Source of the DNA: an uncultured Pelagibacteraceae bacterium
GTDB taxonomy: Bacteria > Pseudomonadota > Alphaproteobacteria > Pelagibacterales > Pelagibacteraceae
Direction: 5' to 3'
Length of the DNA stretch: 64,000 nucleotides
NCBI GenBank assembly: GCA_902591415.1
Contig: CACJAU010000001.1
Location: 1 to 64,000, forward strand
A model generated the notes under the pieces. It did no database searches and was not told the origin of the DNA. It worked only from the letters and a program-made list of their open reading frames with translations. Positions 54,108-62,792 of the stretch are shown here, piece by piece. The position numbers and the translations under genes are program-made. The stretch's first letter is position 1. Each line of letters starts with the position of its first letter.

Positions 54108-54837
54108 TAAATTTACAAACTGGAATTGGTTCCATTTTGTGAAGATTTTTCTTTCTTATTTCTAAATATTTCTGATAATTAGGATCATTTTTATTTGTCA
54201 TGGCTTTTTCTAACTCAGCATAACTCATTCCTAATTGATCAGTGTCATTTCTACCATCATTCCAAAGACCATCTGTGGGTTCCGCGTCGATAATTTTTTG
54301 ATTAATACCAAGATGTTTTCCTAGCTCCCAAACTTCTGATTTATTACAATCTGCTATTGGAGATATATCAACTCCACCGTCACCGTATTTTGTATAAAAT
54401 CCAACTCCAAAATCCTCAACTTTGTTTCCTGTTCCTACAACAATACCTGAATTAGCTGCTGCAACTTGATACAGTGTTGCCATTCTCAACCTTGCTCTTG
54501 AGTTGGCAAATCCATGTTCATGATTAAATTCGTTTAAAGTTTTTTCAAAATTTAAAAATAAATTCTCTAGTTCTAAAATTTTATGCTCTACATTTTCATA
54601 TTTATTTGAAATCCATTTACCATGTTCAATACTTAAATCATGTTGTGATTTAATTTGCTTAATAGGCATACTAAGAACAATTGTTTTTCTATTTGTTAAA
54701 GCACAGAGTGTGCTCACAACAGATGAATCAATTCCACCTGATATACCTACAACTAGTGATTTAGGTTTAAATGAAGTTTTATCACAATAATCATTTATCC
54801 AATCAATTATAATTTTTGATCTTTTTTCTACATTCAT
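54097..54837 (-). CDS. nadE: NH3-dependent NAD synthetase (no glutaminase domain)
   Basis: LVVGISGGIDSSVVSTLC; GTGNKVEDFGVGFYTKYGDGGVDISPIADC. Start at 54837 preceded by AGGTGAG. Confidence 0.93.
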   Translation of the reverse strand: MNVEKRSKIIIDWINDYCDKTSFKPKSLVVGISGGIDSSVVSTLCALTNRKTIVLSMPIKQIKSQHDLSIEHGKWISNKYENVEHKILELENLFLNFEKTLNEFNHEHGFANSRARLRMATLYQVAAANSGIVVGTGNKVEDFGVGFYTKYGDGGVDISPIADCNKSEVWELGKHLGINQKIIDAEPTDGLWNDGRNDTDQLGMSYAELEKAMTNKNDPNYQKYLEIRKKNLHKMEPIPVCKFNDS

Positions 54838-54851
54838 AATAAATCTCACCT

Positions 54852-54899
54852 AATCCTTTTCAGGATTCTATCTTAATGATTATACACCAATCATTAAGA
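54852..54899 (-). other. Two tandem hairpins in the aroG-nadE gap
   Basis: Minus strand TCTTAATGATT-GGTGTAT-AATCATTAAGA (11-bp stem, 54899-54871, containing the aroG stop codon) followed by AATCCT-GAAA-AGGATT (54867-54852). Confidence 0.7.
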
Positions 54900-56276
54900 C
54901 GCTTCTTTAATAATATTTTTTGAATATTTTGAATTTTTCTTTATTTCCTCGGAAATTAAGAAAGCAAGCTCTAATGCCTGTGATGCATTTAGTCTCGGGT
55001 CACAATGTGTTCTGTATCTGTTTGTTAAATCTTCATCAGATATTTTTTGCGCACCACCAGTACACTCTGTCACATCTTGTCCAGTCATTTCCACATGCAA
55101 GCCGCCAGCATAGCTTCCTTCTGATTGGTGAACAGCAAAAACGTTTTTCACTTCTTGTAGAACGTTATCAAAAGGCCTAGTTTTTAGTCCAGTTGCCGCT
55201 TTAATTGTATTTCCGTGCATAGGGTCACAAGACCAAATTACTTTCAATCCTTCTTTTTTAATTCCTTTAATTAATTTTGGTAGATAATCTTCTACCTTGT
55301 TAGCACCAAATCTAGATATCAATGTAATTTTACCTGGTTCGTTTTTAGGATTAATTATATTGCAAAGTTTTATCAATTCTTCTGGTTTTAAAGTTGGTCC
55401 ACATTTAATTCCTATTGGGTTCTCAATACCTCTACAAAATTCTACATGAGCTCCATCAGGTTGACGGGTTCTATCACCAATCCATACGAAGTGTGCTGAA
55501 GTATCATGGTACTCACCAGTTGTTGAGTCAACTCTTGTCATAGCTTCTTCGAAAGGTAAATGTAATGCCTCATGTGATGTATAAAAATTCACTGTTCTCA
55601 GTTTCCTGTTAGTCTCTGGATTAATTCCACATGCCTCCATAAATGATAAAGCATCACTTATTCTATCTTCTATTTCTTTATATTTAATTTTAGTTTTGTC
55701 ATTAACGAAACCTAAATTCCATAAATGAACTTGTCTTAAATCAGCAAAACCACCTTGTGAAAATGCTCTTATTAAGTTTAATGTAGAAGCAGCTTGAGAA
55801 TATGCTCTGAATAATCTTTTTGCATCAGGCACTCTAGCTTTTTCAGTGAATTCCATTCCATTAATATTGTCTCCAAGGTAACTTGGTAATTCCTTATCAC
55901 CCTTTTTTTCAACTGGAGAACTTCTTGGTTTTGAAAATTGACCAGCGATTCTTCCAACTTTTACAACTGGCATTGCAGCTGAGTAAGTTAAAACTAAAGA
56001 CATTTGTAAAATTGCTTTTAGTGTATCTCTTATATTGTCCGGATGAAACTCAGCAAAACTTTCAGCGCAATCACCACCTTGTAGCAAAAAAGCTTTACCA
56101 TCAACCACTTGGGCTAATGATTTTTTTAGTGATCTAGTTTCACCAGCAAATACTAAAGGTGGATATTTTTTTAGTTTGCCTAAAACCATATCCAGCTCTT
56201 TTTTATCTTGATAAGCCGGTAAGTGTTTAGCTGGGTATTTTGTCCAACTATTTAAATTCCATTTTTTCATATTCAA
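54894..56276 (-). CDS. Class II 3-deoxy-7-phosphoheptulonate synthase
   Basis: FAGETRSLKKSLAQVVDGKAFLLQGGDCAESF; WSCDPMHGNTIKAATGLKTRPFD. Start may be the second ATG at 56270. Confidence 0.95.
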   Translation of the reverse strand: MNMKKWNLNSWTKYPAKHLPAYQDKKELDMVLGKLKKYPPLVFAGETRSLKKSLAQVVDGKAFLLQGGDCAESFAEFHPDNIRDTLKAILQMSLVLTYSAAMPVVKVGRIAGQFSKPRSSPVEKKGDKELPSYLGDNINGMEFTEKARVPDAKRLFRAYSQAASTLNLIRAFSQGGFADLRQVHLWNLGFVNDKTKIKYKEIEDRISDALSFMEACGINPETNRKLRTVNFYTSHEALHLPFEEAMTRVDSTTGEYHDTSAHFVWIGDRTRQPDGAHVEFCRGIENPIGIKCGPTLKPEELIKLCNIINPKNEPGKITLISRFGANKVEDYLPKLIKGIKKEGLKVIWSCDPMHGNTIKAATGLKTRPFDNVLQEVKNVFAVHQSEGSYAGGLHVEMTGQDVTECTGGAQKISDEDLTNRYRTHCDPRLNASQALELAFLISEEIKKNSKYSKNIIKEAS

Positions 56277-56285
56277 CCTGCGCTA

Positions 56286-56317
56286 TATATAAAGTATTGG
56301 ATAAAAATATTCAATAC
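56286..56317 (-). promoter_or_regulatory. Predicted aroG-type promoter overlapped by a dyad
   Basis: Minus strand TTGAAT (56314-56309), 17-nt spacer, TATATA (56291-56286). Inverted repeat GTATTGGATA-AAAA-TATTCAATAC at 56294-56317 spans -35 and spacer. Confidence 0.45.
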
Positions 56318-56333
56318 AATATTAGCTATATAT

Positions 56334-56759
56334 TTACCTAAACGTTTCAACTTTGCTATTTAATGAAATAATTTTTAACTCTATGCTTAATTTTGGATAT
56401 TTTTTCTTAAAAATTTTTTTAATTTTGTGAAAAGAATTTTTGTGGACCTCTGTTTCGTTAGTTTTTGAAAATTCTTTTTTTCCATTAATTATTTTTGCTG
56501 CTCCACAATCTCGATGATTAATAACTATTAATTTTTTTATATGATGTAATTTGATTGAAGTATCAAAATTATCCCAGAAAACTTTATGCCATCTTTTAAA
56601 CTTATTGGCAGTTATACCTATAGCCGATCCAGCTATTATGAACGAACTATATTTTCCAGTTAATTTTTTTTTTTTTAAATAATTATATACAATGGACTGA
56701 AACCTAGGATCTATACATGACAAAACCATTGCTTTGTATTTAGATTTCATCTTATTCAA
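56334..56759 (-). CDS. Minimal beta-carbonic-anhydrase-like protein
   Basis: VLSCIDPRFQS (CxDxR) and VINHRDCGAAK (HxxC): the beta-CA Zn/dyad pattern in a 141-aa ORF. Confidence 0.6.
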   Translation of the reverse strand: MNKMKSKYKAMVLSCIDPRFQSIVYNYLKKKKLTGKYSSFIIAGSAIGITANKFKRWHKVFWDNFDTSIKLHHIKKLIVINHRDCGAAKIINGKKEFSKTNETEVHKNSFHKIKKIFKKKYPKLSIELKIISLNSKVETFR

Positions 56760-58569
56760 CTGTAACTGATTTTGCTAAATTTCTTGGTTTGTCTACATCA
56801 CAATTTTTTAATAAGGCAACATGATAAGCAAGCATTTGTAATGGTAATGTTAATAATATTGGTGACAACAAATTATCAATATGCGGAACTCTTAAACCAA
56901 ATCTGATATTTTCATTTAAAGATTCTTTTTTATTATCAGTTATAAAAAGTATTTTACCTCCTCTTGCAATAACTTCTTGCATATTAGAAATTGTTTTTTC
57001 AAAGTATTTATCCTTTGGCGCAATAACTATTACTGGCAAACCTTCTTCAATTAAAGCTAAAGGGCCATGTTTCATTTCACCAGCTGGATAACCTTCAGCA
57101 TGTAAATATGATAATTCTTTTAATTTTAAAGCACCTTCTAAAGCTATTGGAAAAGAAGATCCTCTTCCTAAAAACATTGAACCCTTTGCCGATATAAATT
57201 CCTTAGCCATTAGTTGAACGTCACTCTCACTTTTTAAACACTTTTTTATAGCCTCAGGGAGTTTTGTTAAATTACTTATATTTTTTACATAAGTATTTTC
57301 ATCAATATCTTTTCTGATATTAGCTAATTTTAAACACAAAATATAAAGAGCAGTTAATTGTCCTAAAAAAGCTTTAGTCGATGCTACACCAATTTCTATA
57401 CCGGCATGAATAGGTAAAACCCAATCAGAATTTCTAGCAATTGTACTTTCGATGACGTTAACAATTGAACATGTTTTAACATTATTTTTTTTACATATAT
57501 CTAATGCTGCTGCAGTATCAGCTGTTTCTCCTGATTGCGAAACAAAAATATAAAGATTATTACAATTAAATTTTAATTTTCTATATCTAAATTCAGAAGC
57601 AATATCTATTTCAACGTCAATAGAAGTCAACTCCTCAAACCAGTATTTAGCCGTTAAACAAGAATTGTATGCTGTACCACAACCTATTAAAACGACCTTA
57701 TTTATTTTTTGTGGCTCAATTGGAAAATTGAGAATGTTGATATTCTTTTTAAGACTATCAACATACTCATCTATGCAATTTTTAACAGTGTTAGGTTGCT
57801 CAACAATTTCTTTTAACATAAAATGTTTATATTCACCTTTATCGGTTGAGACTTCATTTTCAGACATTGTAAGGATTTTTTTATTTACTTTGTTAAGACT
57901 AACATCATAAAAACTCACCTCGTCTTTCGTTAATACACATAATTCTCCATCATCAAGATAAGAAATTTTGTTTGTCATAGACTTTAAGGCATAAGAGTCT
58001 GAGCCAATATAATTTTCATCTTTTGAGTACCCTACAGCCAAAGGGCTTCCTCTCCTTGCCCCAATAATTATATTTGAAAAGTTTTTGAAAATTATTCCTA
58101 GAGCAAAACTGCCTTTTAATTTTTTTAATGTTTTAAACACTGCATCTAAAGGTTTATTTATCTTAAGCGATTCTGTAATTAATAAAGTTACCACTTCTGT
58201 ATCTGTTTGAGATTTAAATTTTATTCCTTTAGCTTCTAATTCCTTTTTTATTTCATCAGAATTTTCTATTATACCATTATGAACTACAGAAACCTGTTCA
58301 GAAGAATGAGGGTGTGCGTTAACTATATTTGGTACGCCGTGAGTAGCCCATCTAACATGTCCTATACCAATATTTCCATTTGATGGTGTCTTGAATAAAA
58401 TTTTTTCTAACTCTTCCACTCTTCCTGAGCATTTTTTTTCGTTAATAGTGTTGTCTGTTAATGTAGCTAAGCCGGCTGAGTCATAACCTCTATATTCCAA
58501 TTTTTTAAGTGAATTTATTATATTAATTGAAACAGGTTTATTGCTTGCGATACCAATTATTCCACACAT
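56752..58569 (-). CDS. glmS: Glutamine--fructose-6-phosphate aminotransferase
   Basis: MCGIIGIASNKPVSINIINSLKKLEYRGYDSAG; two SIS domains; DKPRNLAKSVTVE C-terminus. Confidence 0.98.
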   Translation of the reverse strand: MCGIIGIASNKPVSINIINSLKKLEYRGYDSAGLATLTDNTINEKKCSGRVEELEKILFKTPSNGNIGIGHVRWATHGVPNIVNAHPHSSEQVSVVHNGIIENSDEIKKELEAKGIKFKSQTDTEVVTLLITESLKINKPLDAVFKTLKKLKGSFALGIIFKNFSNIIIGARRGSPLAVGYSKDENYIGSDSYALKSMTNKISYLDDGELCVLTKDEVSFYDVSLNKVNKKILTMSENEVSTDKGEYKHFMLKEIVEQPNTVKNCIDEYVDSLKKNINILNFPIEPQKINKVVLIGCGTAYNSCLTAKYWFEELTSIDVEIDIASEFRYRKLKFNCNNLYIFVSQSGETADTAAALDICKKNNVKTCSIVNVIESTIARNSDWVLPIHAGIEIGVASTKAFLGQLTALYILCLKLANIRKDIDENTYVKNISNLTKLPEAIKKCLKSESDVQLMAKEFISAKGSMFLGRGSSFPIALEGALKLKELSYLHAEGYPAGEMKHGPLALIEEGLPVIVIAPKDKYFEKTISNMQEVIARGGKILFITDNKKESLNENIRFGLRVPHIDNLLSPILLTLPLQMLAYHVALLKNCDVDKPRNLAKSVTVE

Positions 58570-59216
58570 TATTTCCGCTTCTTTCTTTTATAATTTTTGA
58601 TTTCAAGCTGAGATGCTCTTGTTAATGCTAATGTTTTCTTTTTTACATTTTTAGTAATCACGGAGCCGGCCCCCACGACACTATCTTTGTCTATTTTTAC
58701 TGGTGCAACTAAGGAAGAATTAGACCCTATAAAAACATTGTCAGAAATATTTGTTTTTGATTTTTTTATCCCATCAAAGTTACAAGTAATTGTTCCCGCT
58801 CCAATATTTGAATTTTTTCCAATTGATGTATCTCCAATATAGGATAAATGATTCACTTTTGAATTTTTATTAATATTTGATTTTTTAGTCTCAACAAAGT
58901 TTCCAATTTTTGTATTATCTTTTAATACAGTGCCTTCTCTTAATCTTGCGTAAGGGCCAACGACAACATTTTTTTCAATTTTAGTTCCTTCTAAATGACT
59001 AAAAGATTTTATATATGAACTGTCACCAATTTTAACTCTGGGTCCAAAAACAACATATGGTTCTACTGTAACGTTTTCACCAAATGATGTGTCTTTGGAT
59101 AAAAAAATTGTCTCAGGGGCAATCAAATTTACGCCTTTGGACAAAGCTTTATTTCTTAGAACTTCTTGAGAAAGTCGATAAGCATTAGCTTTATTCAATT
59201 TATTATTTCTTTTCAT
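58569..59216 (-). CDS. Stand-alone GlmU C-terminal (glucosamine-1-P acetyltransferase, LbetaH) domain protein
   Basis: EPYVVFGPRVKIG...SHLEGTKI...VGPYARLREGT...IGNFVETKKS...NHLSYIGDTSIG...NIGAGTITCNFDG...FIGSNSSLVAPV; no N-terminal pyrophosphorylase domain. Internal ATG (59216) preferred. Confidence 0.88.
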   Translation of the reverse strand: MKRNNKLNKANAYRLSQEVLRNKALSKGVNLIAPETIFLSKDTSFGENVTVEPYVVFGPRVKIGDSSYIKSFSHLEGTKIEKNVVVGPYARLREGTVLKDNTKIGNFVETKKSNINKNSKVNHLSYIGDTSIGKNSNIGAGTITCNFDGIKKSKTNISDNVFIGSNSSLVAPVKIDKDSVVGAGSVITKNVKKKTLALTRASQLEIKNYKRKKRK

Positions 59217-59227
59217 CAAAAATTTCT

Positions 59228-59244
59228 TTACATTAATAATGTAA
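59228..59244. promoter_or_regulatory. 17-nt palindrome in the glmU-C / HAD divergent gap, candidate operator
   Basis: TTACATTA-A-TAATGTAA, 8-bp arms around one base. Confidence 0.4.
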
Positions 59245-59285
59245 CTGAAATAAGTCACAAAATATTTCTTTTTAATACTTTTAAA

Positions 59286-59948
59286 ATGACTCAAATTTAT
59301 ACAATTCTTTTTGATTTAGACGGTACAATAGTAAATACTGCGCCAGATTTAATGGCAGCCCACAATCATGTAATGAAAAAATTTGGATATGCCGAAAAAA
59401 AATTATCAGATATTAAATCCTTAGCAGGCAAAGGTGCATGGATGATGATGCAAAGATCTTTTAAAGAGGAAATTAAAGATGAGAGAGTAAAAAAAGAAAT
59501 GACTAAAGAATTTCTAGACTACTACGCAAAAAATATTGATCAAAATAGTAAACCATTGAGAGGTTCTATTGAATTTTTTAATTGGGCGAAAAATAAAAAT
59601 ATTTCTATGGGCGTATGTACTAACAAACAAGAAAAATTAGCTATAGACCTTTTAAAAAAATTAGACATTTTTAAATACTTTGAATATGTTGCCGGTTGTG
59701 ACACTTTTGAATTTAACAAACCTGATCCTAGACATTTAACTGATGTTGTTGAAATTATTGGTGGAGATTTAAAAAAAACAATTATGGTTGGTGATAGTGA
59801 AGTTGATGCAAATTCAGCTTATAATGCAAATTTACCATTTGTGTTAGTTAAAGATGGATATACTGAAAAATCTGAAAAAGAAATTAAACATGATGAATTA
59901 ATAAGCGACTTTATTGGATTTGAAAAAATAATAGAAAAGTATTTATGA
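59286..59948 (+). CDS. HAD-family phosphatase, phosphoglycolate phosphatase-like
   Basis: ILFDLDGTIVNTAPDL; GVCTNKQ; MVGDSEVDANSA. ATG at 59286 preferred over the 59166 start, which overlaps the divergent gene. Confidence 0.88.
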   Translation: MTQIYTILFDLDGTIVNTAPDLMAAHNHVMKKFGYAEKKLSDIKSLAGKGAWMMMQRSFKEEIKDERVKKEMTKEFLDYYAKNIDQNSKPLRGSIEFFNWAKNKNISMGVCTNKQEKLAIDLLKKLDIFKYFEYVAGCDTFEFNKPDPRHLTDVVEIIGGDLKKTIMVGDSEVDANSAYNANLPFVLVKDGYTEKSEKEIKHDELISDFIGFEKIIEKYL

Positions 59949-60544
59949 TTACTTTCGCTTTATTTTCTGCGTTATCAGCATTTTATTTTACCATGTTTTT
60001 TACTCCCGGTCCTAACAATGCTATGCTTACAGCTTCAGGAATGAAGTTTGGCTTCGTAAGAACTTTACCTCATTTAATTGGTATTCCTTTAGGTCACATA
60101 TTTCAAATAGGTTTGACTTGTTTTGGTTTAGCAAATTTATTTTTACTTTATCCTCAGGTTCAATTTTATATGAAAATTTTATGCTTCATTTATTTAGTTT
60201 ATTTAGGATGGAAAATGATTGGTTCGTTCAGTATGGTCCAAAAAGAAACTGGAAGACCTTTAAGATTCTATGAAGCCTCTTTATTTCAATTTATAAATCC
60301 AAAAGCCTGGTCCATTGCTGTAACAGTGGCTTCAGGCTTTTTTCCTACTGAAGAAAATATTTTTATTGGAGTTATATTTGTAACAACCACAGCTGCAGTA
60401 ATTTGTTTTCCTACAATAAGCTTATGGGCGCTGTTTGGAAGTGGTTTACGAAGATTTATTACTGATATAAAAATAAAAAAAATTATTGAATATTTATTAG
60501 CAATTTTATTAGTTTTAACTGGTTTATTTATACTACTTAAATAA
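59945..60544 (+). CDS. LysE/RhtB-family exporter
   Basis: FFTPGPNNAMLTASGMKFGF N-terminus; multiple TM segments. Confidence 0.9.
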   Translation: MITFALFSALSAFYFTMFFTPGPNNAMLTASGMKFGFVRTLPHLIGIPLGHIFQIGLTCFGLANLFLLYPQVQFYMKILCFIYLVYLGWKMIGSFSMVQKETGRPLRFYEASLFQFINPKAWSIAVTVASGFFPTEENIFIGVIFVTTTAAVICFPTISLWALFGSGLRRFITDIKIKKIIEYLLAILLVLTGLFILLK

Positions 60545-60547
60545 TCT

Positions 60548-60576
60548 TTGATTTTTAGACCTTGCTCTAATATAAA
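60548..60576 (+). promoter_or_regulatory. Predicted prpB promoter
   Basis: TTGATT (60548-60553), 17-nt spacer, TATAAA (60571-60576), ending 9 nt before the prpB ATG. Confidence 0.6.
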
Positions 60577-60585
60577 TCTCCACGA

Positions 60586-61482
60586 ATGCATTTTACTAAA
60601 AAAACAATAACAGAAAAACGTTCAGACTTAGCTAAAACTCTAAAATCAAAGAAATTATTAAGATTCCCAGGAGCATACAATCCATTGTGCGCAAAACTTA
60701 TCGCTGAAATAGGTTTTGATGGAGTTTACGTTTCAGGTGGAGTTATGTCTAACGATCTTGGTCTGCCTGATATTGGACTAACCACAGTAGATCAGGTGAG
60801 TTATCGAAGTGGACAAATAGCTAGAGTCACAGATCTTCCAACAATAGTTGATATAGATACTGGCTTTGGAAATTGCAAAAAAACAATTGAAGTTTTTGAA
60901 AATAAGGGTCTAGCTGGATGTCATTTAGAAGATCAAATAGCTGAAAAAAGATGTGGTCATTTAGATAATAAAGAACTTGTGTCTAAAGAAGAAATGGTAA
61001 AAAAAATTCAGGAATCAGTAAAAGCTAGAAAAGATAAAAATTTTTTAATTATTGCAAGAACAGATGCAAATTCTGTTGAGGGTTTAGATAAAACATTAGA
61101 AAGAATTAAAGCTTATGAAGATGCAGGAGCTGATATGATTTTTCCTGAAGCAATGAAAGATGAAAATGAATTTGAAAAAGTTAGGAAAATAGCAAAAGGA
61201 TATTTGTTGGCCAACATGACTGAATTTGGAAAATCTAAGTTGTTGGATAAAAAACAGTTAGAAAATTTAGGTTATAACCTTGTTATTTATCCTGTGAGCA
61301 CACAACGTCTTGCAATGCAAAATGTAGAATTAGGTTTAAAATCTTTATTTAATGAAGGTCATCAAAACAACATTATTGACAAAATGCAGACTAGAAAAAG
61401 GTTGTACGAGTTAGTAGAATATGAGAAATACAATACACCTGATAAGAAAATTACTGACTTTTCTACAGAGGGACATGAATAA
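60586..61482 (+). CDS. prpB: Methylisocitrate lyase (isocitrate lyase/PEP mutase superfamily)
   Basis: PGAYNPLCAKLIAEIGFDGVYVSGG; DIDTGFGN; EDQIAEKRCGH. Confidence 0.88.
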   Translation: MHFTKKTITEKRSDLAKTLKSKKLLRFPGAYNPLCAKLIAEIGFDGVYVSGGVMSNDLGLPDIGLTTVDQVSYRSGQIARVTDLPTIVDIDTGFGNCKKTIEVFENKGLAGCHLEDQIAEKRCGHLDNKELVSKEEMVKKIQESVKARKDKNFLIIARTDANSVEGLDKTLERIKAYEDAGADMIFPEAMKDENEFEKVRKIAKGYLLANMTEFGKSKLLDKKQLENLGYNLVIYPVSTQRLAMQNVELGLKSLFNEGHQNNIIDKMQTRKRLYELVEYEKYNTPDKKITDFSTEGHE

Positions 61483-62606
61483 TGAGTGAAGAAATAAAAA
61501 AAGGATTACTTGGTATAGTTGTTGATGAAACAACAATTTCTCATGTAGTTCCAGAGTTAAGTGCGCTTACTTATAGAGGTTATACTGTTCAAGAGCTTTG
61601 TGATAAATGTGATTTTGAGGAAGTTGCTTATCTTGTTCTTAATGGTGAGCTTCCAAATAAAAATCAACTGAAAAAATTTATTAAACAAGAAAGATCTGAA
61701 AGAAGACTTTCAAAGCAAATATTAAACGATATTAAAAAGATGCCAAAAAATGCACATCCTATGGATGTTATTAGAACTTGCGTTAGTTTAATGGCATTGG
61801 AAGATAAAGATACTAAAGATAATTCTCCTAAGGCAAATATGAGAAAAGCAATGAAAATTTTTGCTAAAACTCCAACAGCTGTTGCTGCTTATTTTAGAGC
61901 AAGAAAAGGTAAAAATATAATTTCCCCTAGTAAAAATTTATCTTTCTCAGAAAACTTTTTTAAAATGATGTTTAACAAAGTACCAGATAAAGAGATAGTT
62001 AGAGCGTTTGATATCTCTTTAATACTATACGCTGAACATAGTTTTAATGTTTCAACTTTTACAGCTAGAACAATTACTTCTAGCTTGTCAGATTTACATG
62101 GAGCAATTACCGGAGCCATTGCTTCCTTGAAAGGTCCGCTACATGGTGGAGCAAATGAAGCTGTAATGCATATGATGAAAGAAATAGGGAAACCAGAAAA
62201 AGCTAAAGCTTGGATTGAAAACGCACTAGATAAAAAGAAAGTTGTAATGGGATTTGGTCACAGAGTTTATCGTACAGGAGACTCTAGAGTACCAACTATG
62301 AAGCACTATATGTTCAAAGTTGCTAAACTTCTTAAAAAAGAAAAGTACACGAGAATTTATGAAATTTTAGAAAAGGTAATGATAGATAAAAAGAACATTC
62401 ATCCAAATGTAGACTTCCCATGTGGTCCAACTTATTACATGATGGGAATAGATATTGATTTCTACACTCCGATATTCGTAATGTCCCGAATTACAGGTTG
62501 GTCAGCCCATATTATGGAACAACATGCTTCTAACAAACTAATTAGACCTTTATCTAAATATAGAGGTGCAGAAGTAAGAGAAGTGATGTTGTTGAATCAA
62601 AGATAA
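61482..62606 (+). CDS. prpC: 2-methylcitrate synthase / citrate synthase family
   Basis: KGLLGIVVDETTISHV...LTYRGYTVQEL; GPLHGGANEAVMHMM; MGFGHRVYRTGDSR. Confidence 0.88.
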   Translation: MSEEIKKGLLGIVVDETTISHVVPELSALTYRGYTVQELCDKCDFEEVAYLVLNGELPNKNQLKKFIKQERSERRLSKQILNDIKKMPKNAHPMDVIRTCVSLMALEDKDTKDNSPKANMRKAMKIFAKTPTAVAAYFRARKGKNIISPSKNLSFSENFFKMMFNKVPDKEIVRAFDISLILYAEHSFNVSTFTARTITSSLSDLHGAITGAIASLKGPLHGGANEAVMHMMKEIGKPEKAKAWIENALDKKKVVMGFGHRVYRTGDSRVPTMKHYMFKVAKLLKKEKYTRIYEILEKVMIDKKNIHPNVDFPCGPTYYMMGIDIDFYTPIFVMSRITGWSAHIMEQHASNKLIRPLSKYRGAEVREVMLLNQR

Positions 62607-62792
62607 ATGACTTTAACAAATTTACTTTTATTTTTAATCTTAGTTACACTTGCTACATACACTTTTATGCCTTGGAAAGGTATTGATAAAGGTTCTTTAG
62701 TAAAAGTAGCATCTCAATGGTTCATGTGGTTTGCTATTTTTGCAATCATAGTTTTTATATCTACTTTTTTTGGAATTGAAGTTTTTGGATAA
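62607..62792 (+). CDS. Small two-TM membrane protein of unknown function
   Basis: 61 aa, two hydrophobic segments; start abuts the prpC stop. Confidence 0.6.
   Translation: MTLTNLLLFLILVTLATYTFMPWKGIDKGSLVKVASQWFMWFAIFAIIVFISTFFGIEVFG

Noticed and set aside
59166-59285. Extended N-terminus of the HAD ORF (MRKSISISFIQF...)
   Set aside because: Overlaps the divergent glmU-C start and gap; the HAD domain begins at MTQIYTILFDLDGT.
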